From: Shinella pollutisoli
GTDB lineage: Bacteria > Pseudomonadota > Alphaproteobacteria > Rhizobiales > Rhizobiaceae
Assembly: GCF_024609765.1 (NCBI RefSeq)
Contig: NZ_JANFDG010000005.1
Coordinates: 124,001 to 188,000, forward strand
Length of the DNA stretch: 64,000 nucleotides
Direction: 5' to 3'
The stretch's first letter is position 1. The number at the start of each line of letters is the position of its first letter. The position numbers were made by a program, and so were the translations under genes. Positions 51,363 through 61,236 of the stretch are shown here, piece after piece. Under the pieces are notes generated by a model. The model ran no database searches and was not told the DNA's origin. It was given only the letters and a program-made list of their open reading frames with translations.

Positions 51363-52547
51363 TCAAGTCCGTTTCGGCCGGAAAACCATGCGGCCGAGAG
51401 AAAGTAGCAGGTAGGAGCCGAAGAAACAGGCGATCGCCCAGGCGAAACCGTCGTTGCCGGCGACATCCATCGCCGCGCCCATGGCCTGCGGCCCGGCGAC
51501 CGTGCCGACCGCGTAGCAGAAGATGAAGGCGGCATTGGCGGCGGCGAGGTCCGCCCCGTGCAGGCGCGAACCGAGGTGGCTGAGGCCGACCGTGTAGAGG
51601 CCGGCGACGCAGCCGCCCCAGAAGAGCAGCACGGCGGCCATCGTCAGCCACCCTTGCGCGAGCACCGGCAGCGCCAGCGCCCCGGCGAAGCCGATGAAGG
51701 CCATGCCGGTGAGCAGCCGGCGCCGGTCCTTCAGGTGGTCGGAGAGCATGCCGAGCGGGATCTGGAAGACGACGTTGCCGAGCCCCATCATCGTCAAGAG
51801 CAGCGCCGCCTGCGGCTCGGTGAAGCCGGCGCGGGTGGCATAGATCGGCAGCAGCGACAGGCCGCCCACCTCGACCGCGCCGAAGATGAAGGCGGCCGCC
51901 GTCGCCGTCGGCACCAGGAAGACGTAGCGCAGGAAATGCCGCTCCGGCTTCTGGTCGATCGCCGCGTTCTCGTGCCGGGCGAAGAGGATCGGCACGGCGG
52001 CGACGAGGATGATCGCCGCGCCGGTGACGAAGGGCAGCGCGCCCTCGCTGCCGAGCGCGGAGAAGAGCAGGGGGCCCATGGCGAAGCCGAGCGAGAGCAC
52101 GGTCGCGTAGATGCCGAGCACGAGCCCGCGCCGGCGCGGCGGGGCGGCGGCGTTGATCCAGAACTCCGACAGGATGAAGACCATGGTGATCGCGCCGTGG
52201 AAGACGAGGCGCAGCGGGAACCACAGCCAGAAATTCTCGACATAGTAGAAGCCGAGCGAGCTCACTGCGGCGAAGAGGATCGTGACGATCATCGTCGTCG
52301 AGGTGCCGAGCGCATGCGCGAGCCGCGTGGTGAACGGCGCGGCGGCCATGGCGGCGATTCCGGCCATGGCCGAGTTGACGCCGATCAGCGTCGGCGGGAT
52401 ACCGCGCTTCTCCATGATGAGGGCGAGCAGCGGCAGGCCGAGGCCGAGCGCGATGCCGACGGCCGCGACGGCGGAGAAGGCGGCGATGAGCGCCGGCCAG
52501 TGAATGTGTTCCGCCGGGCCTGAGGGGCCGCATTCCGGCTGCGTCAT
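51363..52547 (-). CDS. MFS transporter
   Basis: 394 residues, twelve predicted TM helices. [40 protein letters not shown] and [20 protein letters not shown] resemble the YcaD/YfkF-like drug:H+ or sugar antiporter branch. The second half begins around [20 protein letters not shown]. The substrate is not predictable. Starts 13 bp after the NUDIX gene stop, so it is part of the topA-rnr-DUF983-NUDIX transcript. Confidence 0.85.
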   Translation of the reverse strand: MTQPECGPSGPAEHIHWPALIAAFSAVAAVGIALGLGLPLLALIMEKRGIPPTLIGVNSAMAGIAAMAAAPFTTRLAHALGTSTTMIVTILFAAVSSLGFYYVENFWLWFPLRLVFHGAITMVFILSEFWINAAAPPRRRGLVLGIYATVLSLGFAMGPLLFSALGSEGALPFVTGAAIILVAAVPILFARHENAAIDQKPERHFLRYVFLVPTATAAAFIFGAVEVGGLSLLPIYATRAGFTEPQAALLLTMMGLGNVVFQIPLGMLSDHLKDRRRLLTGMAFIGFAGALALPVLAQGWLTMAAVLLFWGGCVAGLYTVGLSHLGSRLHGADLAAANAAFIFCYAVGTVAGPQAMGAAMDVAGNDGFAWAIACFFGSYLLLSLGRMVFRPKRT

Positions 52548-52560
52548 CGACAGTCGATCC

Positions 52561-53214
52561 TCAAAGCAGTTCCCGGACGAAGCGTCCGCGCGGGCTGTGG
52601 TAGAGCGGAACCGCCCTTCCGAACGGTAAGGACAGGTCCTCCCGGAGGCTTTTCCGCAGCTCCTCCAGGATCAGGGCGGTGATGTCGGGCATGGTGACGC
52701 CGCCGGGCGCGAAGATGTCGACCCAGCGCAGGTCCTCCAGCTCGTGGCTGGCGCGCGCGCCGGCGGGGTCGATGCCGGCCTCGTCGGCGAAGAGGGCGAA
52801 GAAGCGGGTGTCGTAGCGCCGCACCATGCCGGGCGGCGTGATGGCGCGGGCGAGGAAGCGCAGCCGCGAGAGATCGGGGCGGAAGGGAAGGGGGCTGCCG
52901 TCGGCGGGCGCGCCCACGCCGAGCCCCGCCTCCTCGTAGAGTTCGCGCAGCGCCGCGACGCCGAGCGCGCGCAGCCGTGTCTTGGAACACCGTGGCCCCG
53001 CCCGCACCGCCAGCCGCTCGCACGCCAGCGGATGGAGCGTGTTCTCCACCGCGACGTAGCGGTCGGCGGCGTCGCGCCGCCCGCCGGGAAAGACGTAGAC
53101 GTCCGGCATGAAGACATGCTTGCTGCTGCGCCGGCCGACGAGCACGCGCACATCCGCCCCCGACCGGTCGAGGAGCAGGATCGAGGCGGCGTCGACGGGT
53201 CTGACGGGTTTCAT
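52561..53214 (-). CDS. NUDIX hydrolase
   Basis: 217 residues from ATG 53214. VLVGRRSSKHVFMPDVYVFP and a Nudix box ending ALRELYEEAGLGV (RExxEExG). An insertion precedes the box (VENTLHPLACERLAVRAGPR). The long helical-insertion type resembles NUDT19/CoA-pyrophosphatase-like enzymes; the substrate is unknown. Overlaps DUF983 by ATGA. Confidence 0.88.
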   Translation of the reverse strand: MKPVRPVDAASILLLDRSGADVRVLVGRRSSKHVFMPDVYVFPGGRRDAADRYVAVENTLHPLACERLAVRAGPRCSKTRLRALGVAALRELYEEAGLGVGAPADGSPLPFRPDLSRLRFLARAITPPGMVRRYDTRFFALFADEAGIDPAGARASHELEDLRWVDIFAPGGVTMPDITALILEELRKSLREDLSLPFGRAVPLYHSPRGRFVRELL

Positions 53215-53681
53215 GCCGCGCGGTCGCTGTAGGCCGTTTCCTCGTCGGCCTCCTCGGCCTCGTCGCCGAAGCCGTGCATCTTCACCGCCCATTGCAGGCC
53301 GATGACGCCGCCCTTGACCGGCTGCAGCAGAAGCAGCGCCAGCACGAGCGTGATCGGCACCCAGATCGCCAGGTGCTGCCAGGTGGTGAGCGGCCAGACG
53401 AGGTCGGTCGCCATGTAGCCGCCGACGACGATGTGGCCGACGATGGTGATGACGAGATAGGGCGGCAGGTCGTCGGCGCGCTGGTGGGTGAAATCCTCGC
53501 CGCAGACCGCGCAATGGTCGACGCATTTCACATAGGCGCGGAAGAGGCGGCCGGTGCCGCAGGCCGGGCAGCGGTTGAGGAGGCCGCGCTTGATCGAGCG
53601 CCCGACCGGACGCTCGCGGTCGGCGGGCGCCTCCTGGCCGCCGAAATGCAGCGTGCTCTGCGAAGCCTCGTTCGTCTCCAT
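53211..53681 (-). CDS. DUF983 family membrane protein
   Basis: 156 residues. A zinc-ribbon-like pair NRCPACGTGRLF and DHCAVCGEDFTHQRADD precedes two TM helices (YLVITIVGHIVVGGYM; LAIWVPITLVLALLLLQPVK) and GLQWAVKMHGF. Conserved between rnr and a NUDIX gene in Rhizobiales. Function unknown. Confidence 0.9.
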   Translation of the reverse strand: METNEASQSTLHFGGQEAPADRERPVGRSIKRGLLNRCPACGTGRLFRAYVKCVDHCAVCGEDFTHQRADDLPPYLVITIVGHIVVGGYMATDLVWPLTTWQHLAIWVPITLVLALLLLQPVKGGVIGLQWAVKMHGFGDEAEEADEETAYSDRAA

Positions 53682-53722
53682 GTCCGTTCCTTCCTGCCGG
53701 CCGTCTGCTGGCCTGGCATCAC

Positions 53723-56059
53723 CTAGCGTCGTCCGCGCGGAGCGCGCGTGCCCGGCTGGCGCCGGGATGCGCCGCGGTCGCGCCGGCCCGCCTTGTGGAA
53801 GGAGCGGATCGCCGTCGGCATCTTGCGTCCTTCGCTGAGCATCTCGAAGCGGAGCGCGCCGGCAAGCGGAATCGCTTCCGCCAGCCGCACCCGCACCGCA
53901 TCGCCGAGGCGGTAGCCGAGCCCGGTCTTCTCGCCGGACAGCGCCTGGTGCGCCTCGTCGTAGATGTAGTAGTCGCGACCGAGCGTAGATATAGGCACGA
54001 ATCCGTCCGCACCATAGTCCGGCAGGGTGACAAAAAGTCCCGATTTCGTGACACCCGAGACGCGGCCGTCGAATTCCTCGCCGATCCGGCCCGCCAGGTG
54101 ATGGGCGATCAGCCGGTCGACCGTGTCGCGCTCGGCGGCCATGGCGCGCCGCTCGAAGGTGGAGATCTCGGCGGCGATGTCGTCGAGCGCGCCTTCCTCG
54201 TCCGGCGTGATGCCGCCTTCGCCGAGCTTCAGCGAGCCGACCAGGGCGCGATGCACGATCAGGTCCGCATAGCGGCGGATCGGCGAGGTGAAATGGGCGT
54301 ATTTCATCAGGTTGAGGCCGAAATGGCCGATGTTCTCCGGGCTGTAGATCGCCTGGCTCTGCGAGCGCAGCACCATCTCGCCGACCATCTGCTCGAACGG
54401 CTTGTCCTTCGCCTTCGACAGGATGCCGTTGAAATGGTTGGCGCGCATGTTGCCGCCCTTGAGCAGAGAAATGTCGAGCGTCTGCAGGAAGTCGCGCAGC
54501 ACCTCCTGCTTGGCGAGCGAGGGCGCGTCGTGCACGCGGTAGATCAGCGGCTGGCGGCGTTTCTCCAGCGTCTCGGCGGCCGAGACGTTCGCCTGGATCA
54601 TCATCTCCTCGATGAGCTTGTGCGCCTCGAGCCGCGGCGGCACGAAGACCCGGTCGACCGTGCCGTCCTCCTTGAGCAGGATCTTCCGCTCCGGCATGTC
54701 GAGCTCGAGCGGCTGGCGGCGCTCGCGGCCGGTCGTCAGGATGCGGTGCGCCTCCCAGAGCGGCTTCAGGATCGTTTCCAGGATAGGCGCGGTCTTGTCG
54801 TCCGGCGCGCCGTCGATCGCCGCCTGCGCCTGTTGGTAGGAGAGCTTGGCCGCGCTCTTCATCATGATGCGGTGGAAGGTGTGGCTCGCCTTGCGGCCTT
54901 CCTTCGAGAAGACCATGCGCACGGCGAGCGCCGGCCGGTCGACGCCTTCCTTCAGCGAGCAGAGGTCGTTGGAGATGCGCTCGGGCAGCATCGGCACGAC
55001 GCGGTCGGGGAAATAGACCGAGTTGCCGCGCTTCAGCGCCTCGCGGTCGAGCGCCGATTTCGGCCGCACGTAGTAGCTGACGTCGGCGATGGCGACCGTG
55101 ACGATCACGCCGCCCGGATTGTCGGGCGAGGGGTCCGGCTCCGCATGGACCGCGTCGTCGTGGTCCTTGGCGTCGGCGGGGTCGATGGTGATGAGCGGCA
55201 GCGCCCGCCAGTCCTCGCGATGCGCCATCGAGGCGGGGCCGGCGGCCTCGGCCTCGCGGATGACGGCGTCGGAGAAGATGTAGGGGATGCCGTGCGAATG
55301 GATGGCGATCATCGAGATCGCCTTTTCCGAGGCGACCGAGCCGATCACGCCCTTGATCTGCGCGCGCGGCAGGCCGTAGCGGCCTAGGCGCACGACGTCG
55401 ATCTCGACGAGGTCGCCGTCCGCGGCGCCTGCCGTGAACTCCGGGTCGACCTCCATCTCCTCTCCGCGCCGGTCGATGGGGAGAATCCGCCCGCCGCCGC
55501 CGGCAAGCGCCCGGAAGACGCCCATGCCGGCATTCCTGCGCTTGTCGAGGATCTTGATGACGCGCCCCGCATAGGCCGGGCCGCCGCGCTCCTTGGCGGG
55601 GAAGATCTTCGCCAGCACCCGGTCGCCGAGGCCCGCCACCGGCGCCTTGTCCTTGCGGGCGGCGGTCGGCTGGCGGATCGTCACGGCCGGCGCCACGCCG
55701 GCATCGTCCAGCCATTCGGCCGGCCGGCCGATCAGCTCGCCGTCGACGTCGCGCGTGGTGATGTCGAGCACGACGACCGGCGGCAGCGCGCCGGGCCGCA
55801 CGAGCGACTTGCGCCGCTTTTCGAGGAGACCCTCCTCCTCGAAGGATTTCAGGAGCGCCTTCAGCTCGACGCGCGCCTCGCCCTTGAGGCCGAAGGCCTT
55901 GGCGATCTCGCGCTTGGAGGCCTGCTCGGGATTGTCGGCGATGAAGCGCAGGAGGACGTCGCGCGGCGGCACGACGCCGTGGATGATCGGCGCCTCGGCG
56001 TCGGGCGGGCGCCCGGTCCGTTTCGAGTGTCCCGTCCGGCCGCGCGGTTCCTTCACCAT
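53723..56059 (-). CDS. rnr: ribonuclease R
   Basis: 778 residues from ATG 56059 (MVKEPRGRTGHSKRTGRP); the frame continues upstream only through repeat DNA. Winged-helix N-terminus (VLLRFIADNPEQASKREIAK), cold-shock/OB domains, the RNB catalytic core with TIDPADAKDHDDAVH (~292-303), and a C-terminal S1 domain with GRVSGVTKSGLFVTLPDYGA followed by a basic tail. A 3'-5' exoribonuclease degrading structured RNA and acting in rRNA/tmRNA quality control. Confidence 0.95.
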   Translation of the reverse strand: MVKEPRGRTGHSKRTGRPPDAEAPIIHGVVPPRDVLLRFIADNPEQASKREIAKAFGLKGEARVELKALLKSFEEEGLLEKRRKSLVRPGALPPVVVLDITTRDVDGELIGRPAEWLDDAGVAPAVTIRQPTAARKDKAPVAGLGDRVLAKIFPAKERGGPAYAGRVIKILDKRRNAGMGVFRALAGGGGRILPIDRRGEEMEVDPEFTAGAADGDLVEIDVVRLGRYGLPRAQIKGVIGSVASEKAISMIAIHSHGIPYIFSDAVIREAEAAGPASMAHREDWRALPLITIDPADAKDHDDAVHAEPDPSPDNPGGVIVTVAIADVSYYVRPKSALDREALKRGNSVYFPDRVVPMLPERISNDLCSLKEGVDRPALAVRMVFSKEGRKASHTFHRIMMKSAAKLSYQQAQAAIDGAPDDKTAPILETILKPLWEAHRILTTGRERRQPLELDMPERKILLKEDGTVDRVFVPPRLEAHKLIEEMMIQANVSAAETLEKRRQPLIYRVHDAPSLAKQEVLRDFLQTLDISLLKGGNMRANHFNGILSKAKDKPFEQMVGEMVLRSQSQAIYSPENIGHFGLNLMKYAHFTSPIRRYADLIVHRALVGSLKLGEGGITPDEEGALDDIAAEISTFERRAMAAERDTVDRLIAHHLAGRIGEEFDGRVSGVTKSGLFVTLPDYGADGFVPISTLGRDYYIYDEAHQALSGEKTGLGYRLGDAVRVRLAEAIPLAGALRFEMLSEGRKMPTAIRSFHKAGRRDRGASRRQPGTRAPRGRR

Positions 56060-56092
56060 GACAGGATGCCCCAATGGAGTGCCGAGAGCAGG

Positions 56093-56225
56093 CCGTCTTC
56101 TCCCTTCTCCCCTCGGGGAGAAGGTGCCGGCAGGCGGATGAGGGGGCGCAAGCAGCGGATTCGGCCGAGGGGGCTTTTCCCCCTCATCCGGCCCTTCGGG
56201 CCACCTTCTCCCCAAGGGGAGAAGG
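56093..56225. repeat. palindromic intergenic repeat, family A copy 3
   Basis: CCTTCTCCCCTCGGGGAGAA ... GGCGGATGAGGGGGCG, then the inverted half CCCCTCATCCGGCCCTTCGG ... CCTTCTCCCCAAGGGGAGAA. It fills the gap between topA and rnr and is the best-conserved copy in the window. Confidence 0.88.
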
Positions 56226-56275
56226 AGAGCGGCACCGGCCTGCCTTTATCTGCGATAGCCCCGTTCGTCATGGCC

Positions 56276-58888
56276 TCAAGCCTTTTTCGCCTTCGGTGCC
56301 GCCTTAGGCTTGGCCGCGGCCTTCGGCTTCGCCGCCTTCGTCGTCTTCGCGGCCTTGGCCTTGGCGGGTGATTTCCCCGCCTTGCCGGCGATCAGCACCA
56401 GCGCCTCCTCCAGGGTGACGCCGTCGGCGTCCTTCCCCTTGGGCAGCGTGGCGTTCACCTTGCCCCAGTTGACATAGGGTCCGTAGCGCCCGTCGCGCAC
56501 CGTCACCGGCCCGCCGTCGGGATGGTCGCCCAGCGTCTTCAGCGCCGCCGGCGCCGAACGGCCGCGTCCGCCGCCCTTCGATTTCTTCTCGGCGATGACC
56601 GTCACGGCGCGGTTGAGGCCGATCGAGAACACGTCCTCCACCGTCTCCAGGTTGGCATAGCCGCCGTCGTGCAGCAGGAAGGGGCCGTAGCGGCCGATGC
56701 CGGCGGAGATCATCTTGCCGGTCTCCGGATGCCGGCCGATGTCGCGCGGCAGCGAGAGCAGCGCCACCGCCTTCTCGTGGTCGATGCTCGCCGGCGCCCA
56801 GCCCTTCGGCAGGCTGGCACGCTTGGCCTCCTTGCCGTCGCCGCGCTGGACATAGGGGCCGAAGCGGCCGGTGCGCAGCGTGATCTCCTCGCCGGTATGC
56901 GGGTCCTTGCCGAGGTTTTGCGGCTCGGCGGCCGCCTGCGCCTCGCCGTTCGCCTCGGTGCCGAAGGGGCGGGTGTAGCGGCATTCCGGATAGTTCGAGC
57001 AGCCGATGAAGGCGCCGCTGCCGCGCCCGAGCTTCAGCGACAGCTTGCCCGTGCCGCAGGAGGGGCAGGCGCGCGGATCGCTGCCGTCCTCGCGCTTGGG
57101 GAAGATCAGCGGCGCGAGCTCGTCGTTCAGCGCGTCGAGCACATTGGTGACGCGCAGCTCCTTCGTGTCCTCGATCTGCGCGAAGAAATCCTTCCAGAAA
57201 TCGCGCAGCACCTGCTTCCAGTCGAGCTCGCCGGCAGAAATCTTGTCGAGCTTCTCCTCCAGGTCGGCGGTGAAGTCGTATTCGACGTAGCGGGTGAAGA
57301 AGCTCTCGAGGAAAGCGGTGACGAGCCGGCCCTTGGCCTCCGGGATCAGCTTGCGCTTGTCGATGGTGATGTATTCGCGGTCGCGCAGCGTGGCGAGCGT
57401 CGCGGCGTAGGTCGAGGGGCGGCCGATGCCGAGCTCCTCCATCTTCTTGATCAGCGTGGCTTCGGAATAGCGCGGCGGCGGCTCGGTGAAGTGCTGGGTG
57501 GCGTTCACCTTCTCCTTGTCGAGCTTCTCCTTCGCGTTGATCTCCGGCAGGCGGCCGTCCTCGTCGCCATCGTCGGCCTGCTCGCCGTCCTCCTTCTGGT
57601 CGGTGTAGGCAGCGATGAAGCCGTCGAAGCGGATGACGGAGCCGGTGGCGCGCAGGCCGGCCTTGCGCCCGCCGTTGTCGGCGTCGATCTCGACGGTGGT
57701 GCGCTCGATCTCGGCCGACGCCATCTGGCTGGCGATGCCGCGCTTCCAGATGAGGTCGTAGAGCTTCAGCTGGTCGGCGTCCAGCGCGCGGCGCACCTGG
57801 TCGGGCGTGCGGTCGAAGGAGGTCGGGCGGATCGCCTCGTGGGCCTCCTGCGCGTTCTTCGCCTTGGTGGCGTAGAAGCGGGCCTTCTCCGGCACGTAGC
57901 GCGGGCCGAACTGCTCGGCGACGGCACGCCGCGCCGCCTCGATCGCCTCGGGCGCCATCTGCACGCCGTCGGTTCGCATATAGGTGATGAGGCCGACGGT
58001 CTCGCCGCCGATGTCGATGCCCTCGTAGAGCCGCTGCGCCACCTGCATGGTGCGCGACGCCGAGAAGCCGAGCTTGGAGGAGGCTGCCTGCTGCAGCGTG
58101 GAGGTGGTAAACGGCGGCGCCGGATTGCGCTTCGTCGGCTTCGCCTCGACGCTCTCGACGCGGTAGGCGGCGCCTTCGAGCAGCGCCTTGAGGCGGTTCG
58201 CCTCCTCGCCGTTGCCGATCGACTTGCCGGAAAGCCGCTTGCCCTCGGCCGAGACGAGACGGGCCTCGAAGACGTCGCCGCGCGGCGTCTTCAGCAGCGC
58301 CGAGAGGTTCCAGTATTCCTCCGAGACGAAGCGCTCGATCTCCGCCTCGCGGTCGCAGACGAGGCGCAGCGCCACCGACTGCACGCGGCCGGCCGAGCGC
58401 GCGCCCGGCAGCTTGCGCCAGAGCACCGGCGACAGGTTGAAGCCGACGAGATAGTCGAGCGCGCGGCGCGCGAGATACGCGTCGACCAGCGAGATGTCGA
58501 TGTCGCGCGGGTTGCGCATGGCGTCGAGCACGGCCGCCTTGGTGATGGCGTTGAAGACGACGCGCTTGACCGGCTTGTCGCCGATCACCCGCTTCTTCTT
58601 CAGGAGGTCCAGCACATGCCAGGAGATCGCCTCGCCCTCGCGGTCGGGGTCGGTCGCGAGGATCAGGCCGTCGGAGGATTTCACCGCGTCGGCGATGTCC
58701 TTCATGCGCCTGGCGGACGCCCCGTCGACCTCCCAGGACATCTCGAAGTCCTCGTCGGGACGCACGGAGCCGTCCTTGGCGGGCAGGTCGCGCACATGGC
58801 CGAAGGAGGCGAGCACCGTGTAGCCCGGGCCGAGATACTTGTTGATCGTCTTGGCCTTGGCGGGCGATTCCACAACTACAACATTCAT
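56276..58888 (-). CDS. topA: DNA topoisomerase I
   Basis: 870 residues from ATG 58888 (MNVVVVESPAKAKTINKYLG). Toprim domain with ATDPDREGEAISWH, active-site Tyr ~302 in GLITYMRTDG, one clear Cys4 zinc ribbon (ACPSCGTGKLSLKLGRGSGA ... IGCSNYPECRYT) and then several degenerate topo C-terminal repeats (RTGRFGPYVQRGDG, GRYGPFLLHDGG, RDGRYGPYVNWG). It ends in an Ala/Lys/Pro tail. Relaxes negative supercoils. Confidence 0.96.
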   Translation of the reverse strand: MNVVVVESPAKAKTINKYLGPGYTVLASFGHVRDLPAKDGSVRPDEDFEMSWEVDGASARRMKDIADAVKSSDGLILATDPDREGEAISWHVLDLLKKKRVIGDKPVKRVVFNAITKAAVLDAMRNPRDIDISLVDAYLARRALDYLVGFNLSPVLWRKLPGARSAGRVQSVALRLVCDREAEIERFVSEEYWNLSALLKTPRGDVFEARLVSAEGKRLSGKSIGNGEEANRLKALLEGAAYRVESVEAKPTKRNPAPPFTTSTLQQAASSKLGFSASRTMQVAQRLYEGIDIGGETVGLITYMRTDGVQMAPEAIEAARRAVAEQFGPRYVPEKARFYATKAKNAQEAHEAIRPTSFDRTPDQVRRALDADQLKLYDLIWKRGIASQMASAEIERTTVEIDADNGGRKAGLRATGSVIRFDGFIAAYTDQKEDGEQADDGDEDGRLPEINAKEKLDKEKVNATQHFTEPPPRYSEATLIKKMEELGIGRPSTYAATLATLRDREYITIDKRKLIPEAKGRLVTAFLESFFTRYVEYDFTADLEEKLDKISAGELDWKQVLRDFWKDFFAQIEDTKELRVTNVLDALNDELAPLIFPKREDGSDPRACPSCGTGKLSLKLGRGSGAFIGCSNYPECRYTRPFGTEANGEAQAAAEPQNLGKDPHTGEEITLRTGRFGPYVQRGDGKEAKRASLPKGWAPASIDHEKAVALLSLPRDIGRHPETGKMISAGIGRYGPFLLHDGGYANLETVEDVFSIGLNRAVTVIAEKKSKGGGRGRSAPAALKTLGDHPDGGPVTVRDGRYGPYVNWGKVNATLPKGKDADGVTLEEALVLIAGKAGKSPAKAKAAKTTKAAKPKAAAKPKAAPKAKKA

Positions 58889-59139
58889 CGTCAATTCTCT
58901 GATGCCGGGCCGCAGCATTGGGGCAGGCGGCCGAAACAGGCGCGTTCCGCCGGAAATTCGTGCTCCCGACATGAACAGGGAAAGCGCGCCGGTCAAGAGG
59001 CAGGGGTGAAATTAACGCCTCTGCAACGCGATACAACCAAAGAGAGCTTCGCAAGTTGTTGCAATTTTAAATAAAGGATGTATCGTTTTTGTCGTGATGG
59101 AATTGCGCGCCGCGCGCGATCGAACCGCAGGTGCAACTC

Positions 59140-59394
59140 ATGAATTCGAAATCGGCCATGCCCGTCCAATCCCCGAGCGGCACGCTGGACAACATCGTCT
59201 ATGTCCGCAACATGCTCGGGGAGTTGCGCACCGTCGCCCACAACGAGGGCGCGGAGATGCTGGGCTACCTGATCGAGATGGCCTATGTCGAGGCGGGCGA
59301 CATCCAGGCGGGGTTGCGGCCGCTGTCAGTCCGGCGCGCGGGAGACCGCGCCGCCGGCGTGCCGGTGAAGGCGCCCGGCAAGATCAAGCTCTAG
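59140..59394 (+). CDS. conserved hypothetical small protein
   Basis: 84 residues from ATG 59140 (GTG 59131 is in frame upstream). Core: LDNIVYVRNMLGELRTVAHN, EGAEMLGYLIEMAYVEAGDI, a helical pattern seen in small rhizobial proteins of unknown role. The last ~23 codons overlap dprA tail-to-tail on the opposite strand (59326-59394). It is transcribed divergently from topA, with about 250 bp between starts. Confidence 0.65.
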   Translation: MNSKSAMPVQSPSGTLDNIVYVRNMLGELRTVAHNEGAEMLGYLIEMAYVEAGDIQAGLRPLSVRRAGDRAAGVPVKAPGKIKL

Positions 59395-60477
59395 CAGCAC
59401 GAGATAGACCGTCGGCGCGGCGATGCCGGTGTGGCGGATGATGTCGTCGATATCGGTGGGGACGAGGTTCAGCGCGTCGACGACGCGCGCCCGCTCGTCC
59501 TCGCTCGGGGGCAGGGCGGCGAGCGGCGGCGGGCCGTCGTCCGGTTCGTCCGCCCCGGTGCGTGCCGCGACGAAGAGGTCCGGCTCGGCGAGCGGGCGCA
59601 GCGCCTCCAGCACGTCTTCCGCCCCCGTCACGATGGTCGCCCCCTCCTTCAGGAGCCCGTTCGTGCCCTCCGAGCGCGGGTCGAGCGGCGAGCCCGGCAC
59701 GGCGAAGACGAGCCGGCCGAAATCCGCGGCGTTGCGCGCCGTGATCAGCGAGCCGGAACGCGTCGCCGCCTCCACCACGACGAGCCCGAGCGCCATGCCG
59801 GCGATCAGCCGGTTGCGGCGCGGGAAGTCGCGGGCGCGCGGCTCCCAGCCGAACGGCATCTCGCTGACGGCGAGCCCCTGGCCGTCGGCGATCTCCCGGA
59901 GAAGGTCGGCGTTTTCCGGCGGGTAGGGGCAGTCGAGCCCGCCGGCCATGGCGGCGATCGTGCCGGTGTCGAGGCTGGCGCGGTGGGCGGCCGTGTCGAT
60001 GCCGCGGGCGAGGCCGGAGACGGTGGCATAGCCGGCGCGGCCGACGCCGCGGGCGATGAGCCCCGCGAACTTCATGCCGGAGACGGAGGCGTTGCGTGCG
60101 CCGACGATGCCGACGGCGGGTGCGGCCGCGACCGCGCGGTTGCCCATGACGGCAAGGAGCGGCGGCGCGCCGTAGATCTGGCGCAGCAGCGGCGGATAGT
60201 CCGGCTCGCCGATGCCGACGAAGGCGGCGCCGTGCCGGCGGGCGACCTCCAGCTCGCGCTCGGCATCGGCCATGCTGGCCACGCGGATGGCGCGCGCCGC
60301 GCCGCCGCGGCGGGAGAGCTCGGGCAGCATCGTGAGCGCCGTCTCGGCGCTGCCGAAATGGTTAATGAGGTCGCGGAAGGTGACCGGCCCGACATTGTCG
60401 CTGCGGATCAGGCGCAGCCAGGCGATCCGTTGTCGTTCCGAAAGCGCAATTCCCTGTTTCCTTGCGCCGTCGGTCAT
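59326..60477 (-). CDS. dprA: DNA processing protein DprA
   Basis: 383 residues from ATG 60477. N-terminal SAM-like region (IAWLRLIRSDNVGPVTFRDL), Rossmann fold with GIVGARNASVSGMKFAGLIA, VSGLARGIDTAAHRASL, RDFPRRNRLIAGMALGLVVV and VVEAATRSGSLITARNAADF, and a C-terminal winged helix (PTDIDDIIRHTGIAAPTVYL). Loads RecA on incoming single-stranded DNA during transformation. Widespread even in bacteria not known to be competent. Starts 2 bp after plsY. Confidence 0.95.
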   Translation of the reverse strand: MTDGARKQGIALSERQRIAWLRLIRSDNVGPVTFRDLINHFGSAETALTMLPELSRRGGAARAIRVASMADAERELEVARRHGAAFVGIGEPDYPPLLRQIYGAPPLLAVMGNRAVAAAPAVGIVGARNASVSGMKFAGLIARGVGRAGYATVSGLARGIDTAAHRASLDTGTIAAMAGGLDCPYPPENADLLREIADGQGLAVSEMPFGWEPRARDFPRRNRLIAGMALGLVVVEAATRSGSLITARNAADFGRLVFAVPGSPLDPRSEGTNGLLKEGATIVTGAEDVLEALRPLAEPDLFVAARTGADEPDDGPPPLAALPPSEDERARVVDALNLVPTDIDDIIRHTGIAAPTVYLVLLELDLAGRLHRHAGGAVSRAPD

Positions 60478-60479
60478 CG

Positions 60480-61094
60480 CTATCCCTTGTCGCCGATCCT
60501 GCTCTCGGTGCCGCCGAGAAGGCGGGTTATGTTCGCCCGGTGCTTCCACCAGGTGATTACGGTCAGGAGCGCGAAGACGAGCGCCGCCTTCTCGTGACCG
60601 AGAAACCACAATACAACCGGTGAGGCAGCCGTTGCAACCAGGGCGGACAGGGACGAATAGCGGCTGAGCCAGGCGACCGCGCCCCAGACGGCGGCGAAGA
60701 CGGGCACCACCACCGGCACCAGCCCGAGCAGCACGCCGACATAGGTGGCGACCCCCTTGCCGCCCTTGAAGCCGAGCCAGACCGGGAAGAGGTGGCCGAG
60801 GAAGGTGGCGAAGCCCGCCGCGAGGCCGAGGTCGGGCGAGACGCGCGCGGCGATCGCGGCGGCCGCCGTGCCCTTCAGCGCGTCGAGCAGCAGCGTCGCG
60901 GCGGCGAGCTTCCTGTTGCCGGTGCGCAGCACGTTGGTCGCGCCGATATTGCCCGAGCCGATCTTGCGCACGTCGCCGAGGCCGGCGAGCCGCGTCAGGA
61001 CGAGGCCGAACGGGATGGAGCCGAGGAGGTAGCCGAAGACGAGGGCGGCAAGCGTCGCCAGCGCGCCGGGCTGCCAGGTGAGGATTTCGGACAC
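60480..61094 (-). CDS. plsY: acyl-phosphate glycerol-3-phosphate acyltransferase
   Basis: 204 residues from GTG 61094, with GGGGGAA upstream. [40 protein letters not shown] and [20 protein letters not shown] are the three PlsY signature regions. Inner-membrane enzyme acylating glycerol-3-phosphate from acyl-phosphate; first step of phospholipid synthesis. The family A repeat separates it from pyrC. Confidence 0.95.
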   Translation of the reverse strand: MSEILTWQPGALATLAALVFGYLLGSIPFGLVLTRLAGLGDVRKIGSGNIGATNVLRTGNRKLAAATLLLDALKGTAAAAIAARVSPDLGLAAGFATFLGHLFPVWLGFKGGKGVATYVGVLLGLVPVVVPVFAAVWGAVAWLSRYSSLSALVATAASPVVLWFLGHEKAALVFALLTVITWWKHRANITRLLGGTESRIGDKG

Positions 61095-61137
61095 GTCAGT
61101 TCCCCCAGTTCGTCTTCCAGCTCATCCGCCGCAGCGC

Positions 61138-61222
61138 CCCTCATCCGCCTGCCGGCACCTTCTCCCCGAGGGAGAAGGGAAATGCGGCGCTGACGGTATT
61201 CCCCTTCTCCCTCGGGAAGAAG
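61138..61222. repeat. palindromic intergenic repeat, family A copy 4
   Basis: CCCCTCATCCGCCTGCCGGC ... ACCTTCTCCCCGAGGGAGAA, then CCCCTTCTCCCTCGGGAAGA. Shorter than the other copies, lying in the 142-bp gap between plsY and pyrC. Confidence 0.82.
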
Positions 61223-61236
61223 GCGGCCCGACAGGC

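Noticed and set aside
56060-56215. N-terminal extension of RNase R upstream of ATG 56059
   Set aside because: The extra 52 residues are a translation of the family A repeat (PPHPPAGTFSPRGEG), not part of the family.
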